64,000 bases of DNA, from positions 1,275,001-1,339,000 of the forward strand of contig OX424563.1 of the NCBI GenBank assembly GCA_949152475.1. Direction: 5' to 3'. Positions 58,806 to 64,000 of the stretch are shown here, piece by piece. This DNA is from Terebella lapidaria (taxonomy: Eukaryota; Annelida; Polychaeta; Terebellida; Terebellidae). The first letter of the stretch is position 1. Every line of letters begins with the position of its first letter. A model generated the notes under the pieces. The model saw nothing but the letters and a program-made list of their open reading frames with translations. It made no database searches and was not told the DNA's origin. A program made the position numbers and the translations under genes.

Positions 58806-59916
58806 AGAATGAATAGGATCTGGCATCTTCCCATCTACCCACCTGAACTCAGGATTGGAAATATGATATCGTTGTTATTGGACTGTTTGCACATTTACAC
58901 CTGGTGTGCGTGAACTTTAATGGATAGGTATCATGCCCATTGAGTTGAATAGAACATTCTTTACCGTACGTTGTTGTCATTATTTGCTCCAACGTTATAA
59001 CTATTTAAATAGAAAAATAGCCAACAATTTTCTCTAGATAGTTCTCGAAAAATTGTCTCAAAATTTTTTTTAGAAAATACGTGACGTCATTGATAGCTAG
59101 CTTTGTAGGGAAGACTTTCACATGTAACAATTGAGCACTTAGTGAAGCTTATCAACTTGAGTGAAAACGTTTCATTGAACACAACATAAAAAATGTTTCA
59201 GAAATTTGTGAAAATTGAACGTGGTATTATTGATCAGATAGAACACACAAACATTCGGAAAACATCTGTTAGCATCAAAAGGGACGAACATTTGTTCTCG
59301 GTGATTATTGAATATCTCGAATCATATAAAAGTGTCTTCGGGACATTACTGGACAATAGAACAAACAGGAACTGCCATCTATCCGCATGAACTCACGTTG
59401 GAAATATAATATCGTTGTTATTGGGCATTTTGATGTTTCCTTGTTTGCACACTTGCACCGTATGTGTGTGAACTTCAGTTGCTCCATGTTTTAGACAATA
59501 CATGAAAGGCGGATGAAAAAGTGAATACCCAATTGATATGATTAATATTCTCAATCAGTTTGCATTTTTGGCACGAGTATGAAATGTATCTTTCAGTAAC
59601 AGAAGCATGTACGCCATTCTACCTGATTTCGACTTAAATCTCAGCTTTAAAAATCAGACATAATCCCGTTCTCTTCTAAAAAGGGCAACGTCGATATCAA
59701 TTCAATGAATCAAATATAACACAGCTCACTTTGTGAAATCTGTTTCATAAACTCTATATGAATATTCTATTAAAATCGATGTTGTGAATATGATTGTTGT
59801 TGATAATATCTTTGTGGAATTTGTCAACAGATATAGCTATATTTTATTGCCATAATTGTGCTACGAGAACGCTTGAAGAAAGACCTTGGATATTGACACA
59901 TATATGACTTTCAAAT
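58806..59916. other. Host repeat pair and spacer
   Basis: 58,806-58,920 continues the repeat interrupted at 55,926. A second, uninterrupted copy lies at about 59,190-59,480 (AATATGATATCGTTGTTATT vs AATATAATATCGTTGTTATT). The rest is AT-rich with no gene. Confidence 0.55.
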
Positions 59917-60313
59917 ATGTGGGGATTTGTGTGGTGACTTTGAACTTGACTCTCGATGACATTGGAAGATCAAAACAGTTATACTTGTATTTTGGTAACC
60001 TTGAAATTGACTTCTTATGACCTTGAGTGGTAAACGTCGAGGTAATATTCAAAGTTAACAATGTAAATTGACCAAAGCAGGTGGAATGCTTATTGATGGA
60101 GTTAAATTTGTCATATGTGGGGATTTGTGTGGTGACTTTGAACTTGACTTTCGATGACATTGAAAGATCAAAACAGTTATACTTGTATTTTGGTAACCTT
60201 GAAATTGACTTCTTATGACCTTGAGTGGTGAACGTCGAGGTAATATTCAAAGTTAACAATGTGAATTGACCAAAGCAGATGGAATGCTTATTGATAGAGT
60301 TAAATTTGTATGA
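59917..60313 (+). repeat. 198-bp tandem duplication
   Basis: Two units start GGGGATTTGTGTGGTGAC at 59,921 and 60,119, over 95% alike. The units are rich in TGACCTTGA/AAGGTCA-type half-sites. Since 198 is divisible by three, the minus-strand frame 60,337-59,861 stays open and its peptide repeats every 66 residues. I treat it as noncoding. Confidence 0.93.
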
Positions 60314-60869
60314 TGAGAATATACTGTAGGCAGTCACATTGAGTGATTCTTTTGGTGACCTTGGATTGGGTGATTCTTTTGGTGACCTGGAATTGATATG
60401 TCAAAGCAGCAATTTTACTGAATAAAACGTATGTGTGAGACTGTACATCCGGTAACCTTCTTTAGCCCTTTGAATAATTGTTAAGACCCCCGACTTAATG
60501 GATGAAATTGAATATTTCTTAGATGCGTTCGAAGAACATTGATGATTTTTGTTGAAACTATTGCTTGACCATATCATTCACAATAATTCTAACGATTGGG
60601 AGCATATTTTTTTTGCACTGTTCAGTTTTGCTAATTTGCTACTAAATATTCAATCTACTAACAGCACGTAGATTATTATAAATGTTCATTGGTTGCACTA
60701 TAGGTAGGGGAGCCCGTTCAGAACTTTTCGAAATATTGTTACAAAATGAATCATTCATATGCATACACTTATTGATGAACGACACGATGGATTGTCCACT
60801 TTGCCTGAAGTATGATGGCTGGTATGCGGGGTGGATTCCTGGAACGTTTAGACCTGTAATAGCGAAAAG
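60314..60869. other. Intergenic, nothing recognised
   Basis: A short tandem phrase GGTGATTCTTTTGGTGACC occurs twice at about 60,340-60,390. Overlapping frames at 60,642-60,912 on both strands are unassigned. Confidence 0.4.
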
Positions 60870-62149
60870 ACTGAGATCATGTGACTTCCCATATGAATGT
60901 GTCAATATTTAGGTTCTATTTTAAGTAACATGTATAATGGCAAACAAACATTATATTATTTTTTTAGCTGGACTTGGCTCAAAACGGATAGTGACTCAAT
61001 TTTGGACCAAAATTTTGTCAATGTCAATGTTTTTTGCTGCAAATGGCTCAATACTTATAGTAGTTTGATTTGGGACAAAAACTTATAATTTCACTGAGTC
61101 GTCAAAATTACAAATTGGCCACCATATGCAGACCGGCCATTTAGGGGAACGGAACCCATACATATCACAAAGGTACATTAGAGGAATCTTTTGAAACAAA
61201 AATTTCAAAACATTCTGAACAGTTTTTGATAAAATGGCTACCAAACTCAGAAATTGACAATTTATCATTAAAAATGGTCACCATTTTGAAGATGGCGAAA
61301 TCGAAAAATTGAAAAATCCCTTCATCTTGGAATATTTTATTATTTTTGTGCAAACTTTCAGTAAAGTTCGATCATAATCTTCAAAAATAAAAATATGGAT
61401 GCAACACCATTCCAATGGTTATCGGACCAGAATTCCGGTAGCCTAAAATTAGGAAAAACATTTCTTTGTGATATTCACAAAAACGAATATATCAAGGTAC
61501 AAACACAACGAAGATATAATCAACACTTTGAGATAGACAAGGCTGAATAAATATTTGTTTTATCGAGTATGTCAGTAATTTTGTAACGTGTCCTAGACAC
61601 TGTAGTCGTTGACATAAACGATTGACAGGCATCGAACCACATTAGGATCAATACATATAGTGCAATACAGCTGGACTGGTAATTACTGTCTTAATGTGTG
61701 CTTATGTTCCACGTACTACAAATCTTATCATGTTGGGAGCTGCTGAATATAGATGAACTCATGTTATATTCAAAAGACACCCTATTAAATCGATCAAACT
61801 CAACTTAATACAGGTGACGTAAGACATCATGATTCTGCCCTCTGCTGTCATATTCAGTGCAGGATCTCCCATTCCTGCACCTACTTTTTCCCGTGTACTT
61901 ACACGAGACGTGAAGGCGTCTGAATTCTCTTAATGATTCTGCATACGTTTCTGTTGATGCGGTGGATTAGTAAAGCAATCCAGACCTCTTGTCGATAGTT
62001 CTAGCTTACATATGATTCATTCAAAAGGTATAGCCATGCCAGGAGTATCGTTTATTTCAAAGCCACGAAAAATGATGCGATGATTTGCATGATTTGCGTG
62101 ATATTCCATATATAGACAGCAAGCTAGTGTGTCAGGCTGATGTGTGATT

Positions 62150-62412
62150 ATTAAGGTATGGATGGGGATGTGAGGACTCCGCGGTGGTTGCTCATTCAAA
62201 TATGTGCTAAATATATATATCAGTATTTGAAATAATGATTATATCCATCAGTGAACTAATTACTGTTTTACAAGTTTATAAAGTTGTGTTGTTGGGAAAA
62301 TGTATTTTGGGAACAGTTGCCAGGGAAACATGCATTACTATGTAGGTATGTATCTTTTTGTCTCCGGGCATGTAACTCGAAGAGGAATAGTCCAATCGAG
62401 CTGAAGATCTGA
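62150..62412 (+). repeat. Third partial copy of a duplication D segment
   Basis: Matches 49,540-49,800 and 63,010-63,275 (GTATGGATGGGGATGTGAGG, TTTGGGAACAGTTGCCAGGG). It ends at GAAGATCTGATGA, where the 363-bp family member begins. Confidence 0.85.
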
Positions 62413-62825
62413 TGAATGTAAGTATCAATCTATTACCACCAATATAGCCAAATTTTGATGATTCCAATAGGAAACGTAAAATACAACAATTTGCAATAGA
62501 AACAAAGCCCGGCCAAATACCTTATCAAAAGACACACTGGTGTCAACAGGGTCAGACAGTGTGGTAAATGTAGTTGTTTCTACTGTACACATGATGGAAT
62601 TAGTATACAACTGCCCAACAACCTATGCAAATAATTAAGAAATCCAAACAATCCCCATGGAATAGATATATGACAAGTACATAAGTACCTAATCACAAGC
62701 CAAAAGGCTACTGAGTTGATGGTATCCTCGGGGACAGACTTAACGTCCACCAGCAGTGACACCGGCTCAGTGGTATGAATGTAAGTATCAATCTATTACC
62801 ACCAATATAGCCAAATTTTGATGAC
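62413..62825 (-). repeat. 363-bp family member with repeated end
   Basis: A complete unit: TGAATGTAAGTATCAATCTA occurs at both 62,413 and 62,777, giving a 364-bp period and a 1.1-unit length. It has the same internal phrases as the 12,724-13,196 arm. It lies between two copies of the D segment. Confidence 0.9.
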
Positions 62826-63943
62826 TTATCAAGGTAGAGTGGAGCGGACTGTATTGTTTCAGCACACCGAATTCCTCTAATATGGTCAGCTTTGCCATCT
62901 GGTATGAATCAAACATTGTGAGCTTTGGCGAAAGTCGGATCAGAGAGAAGAAACACTCTCATGTAATACAACAACCTAGCCATCCATATGTGAAGCATCG
63001 TCCATTGTTCATATTGAGGTAGTGATGGGGATGTGAGGATTCCGCGATGTTTGCTCATTCGATTATGTACTAAATATATATCCGTAAATGAAATGATGAT
63101 CATATTCATTAGTGAATCATTTACTGGTTTACAAATTTATAAAGTTGTGTTGTTGGGAGAATGTATTTTGGGAACAGTTGCCAGGGAAAGGTGCAGTACA
63201 TATGTTGGTATGTATGTTTGTCTCTCTAGGCATGTAACTGGAGAGGAATAGTCCGATTGGCGCGAAGATATGATGACTCTATATGGTGACTTATCAAGGT
63301 CAAGGATCATGGGTGAAGGTTACTGAGAACCCGTAAAAACACAATTTCATTAAAACTCCATGATGAAGCGATGTACAGATATCTGGCTGGACCATATCAT
63401 GCAAAAAATGAATTGCAGTCACACATGTATTTCAAATTTCCATTCGATCTCGAGTTGGCGAGATAATTGAGGTCAAGTTGTCATGATGTCAAGGTCGAAT
63501 TTTCAAACCTATTTTGAATTCTATCGAGTAATATACCATAAGGAAGGTCTTGAGCACCAGATTTCGGATATATCTTACATTCAGTGCTACGTCATAAAGT
63601 GACATCAGAATAATGTTATAAAAATAAAATGTCTAGAATTTCAAAATGTCACAACTTTGTCAAACATGACAGGAAATCGCTTGGAACTTTATGAAAATGT
63701 GTTCAACCTGTTAATTGAAAATGTGTTCAATCTGTTAATTGACTGAATCATTGGGGCGACGGTCTGCACTTTTCTTTTCTAAATATTTATGGGCACTTCA
63801 TATTGAATGAACACATATCAGGTTGACCACTATCTATCGCATATACTATGGGCAAACTAAAAGTGGATTTTATTCATCATTACTTTTTAATGCTCCCGAA
63901 TGTGGAAAATCGCTTCATACACAATTCACCAGCACAATTGGGT

Positions 63944-63961
63944 GGGGGGGGGGGGGGGGGG
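63944..63961 (+). repeat. Poly-G tract
   Basis: Run of 18 G at the place of the shorter run in duplication unit 1. Confidence 0.95.
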
Positions 63962-64000
63962 CTAACTTCCCATTTATATTAGATCTCAAGAATTCGTACT

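Larger units (their letters stand above)
60870..64000 (+). repeat. Segmental duplication D, unit 2 (runs off window)
   Basis: Partner of 47,217-50,795. It differs by lacking the 138-bp duplication, by having an extra partial copy of the 49,540-49,800 segment at 62,150-62,412, and by a 363-bp family insertion at 62,413-62,825. It continues to the right edge of the window. Confidence 0.85.

Noticed and set aside
59861..60337. 158-codon minus-strand protein
   Set aside because: It is a translation of the 198-bp tandem duplication, with no domain outside the repeat.

Overview
The window looks like animal nuclear DNA. It is AT-rich and gene-poor, with two intron-free coding exons for 7-transmembrane receptors set in about 60 kb of repeats, decayed retrotransposons and segmental duplications. 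Nothing resembles operons, bacterial genes or viral genomes. Penelope-like and DIRS-like retroelements, AGGTCA-rich repeats and an unusual rhodopsin-like receptor pair would fit a marine invertebrate, perhaps a mollusc or another lophotrochozoan. That placement is an inference; no marker gene fixes the species.

Layout. 1-5.7 kb: intergenic DNA with two Penelope-like (PLE) remnants, one split by a hairpin-bearing insertion. 5.76-11.49 kb (copy A) and 13.98-19.88 kb (copy B): a very similar direct duplication of about 5.8 kb. Each copy holds a possible exon fragment, an 891-bp non-autonomous DNA transposon and a 38-bp VNTR (5 units in A, 10 in B). The spacer between them holds an inverted-arm (foldback-like) cluster and a pair of 222-bp direct repeats. 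19.88-27.82 kb: an older, inverted partial copy (C) of the same unit. It is split at TATATA by a 5.6-kb chimeric retroelement whose 5' half is DIRS-like (gag, RT, RNase H) and whose 3' half is PLE-like.

28.4-29.5 kb and 43.6-44.7 kb: paralogous class A GPCR genes on the minus strand. Both carry Glu in place of Asp2.50 and lack Cys3.25, an extracellular-loop-2 cysteine and NPxxY. Between them lie a 20-unit, 30-bp minisatellite, a 75-bp tandem repeat, a PLE fragment and a 125-bp MITE with perfect 26-bp inverted repeats and an 8-bp target duplication.

47.2-50.8 kb and 60.9-64.0 kb: a second, older direct segmental duplication, offset by about 13.4 kb and running off the window end. Between its copies lie the best-preserved PLE (53.2-54.2 kb), members of a 363-bp repeat family, and a 2,874-bp DNA transposon (55,927-58,800). 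That transposon has 74-bp inverted repeats, a 5-bp target duplication and four copies per end of a subterminal motif around ACGGAACGCG.

The only probably functional protein-coding features are the two GPCRs. Everything else is repeat, remnant or unassigned. No tRNA, rRNA or CRISPR array was found. All family calls come from reading motifs by eye, without searches.
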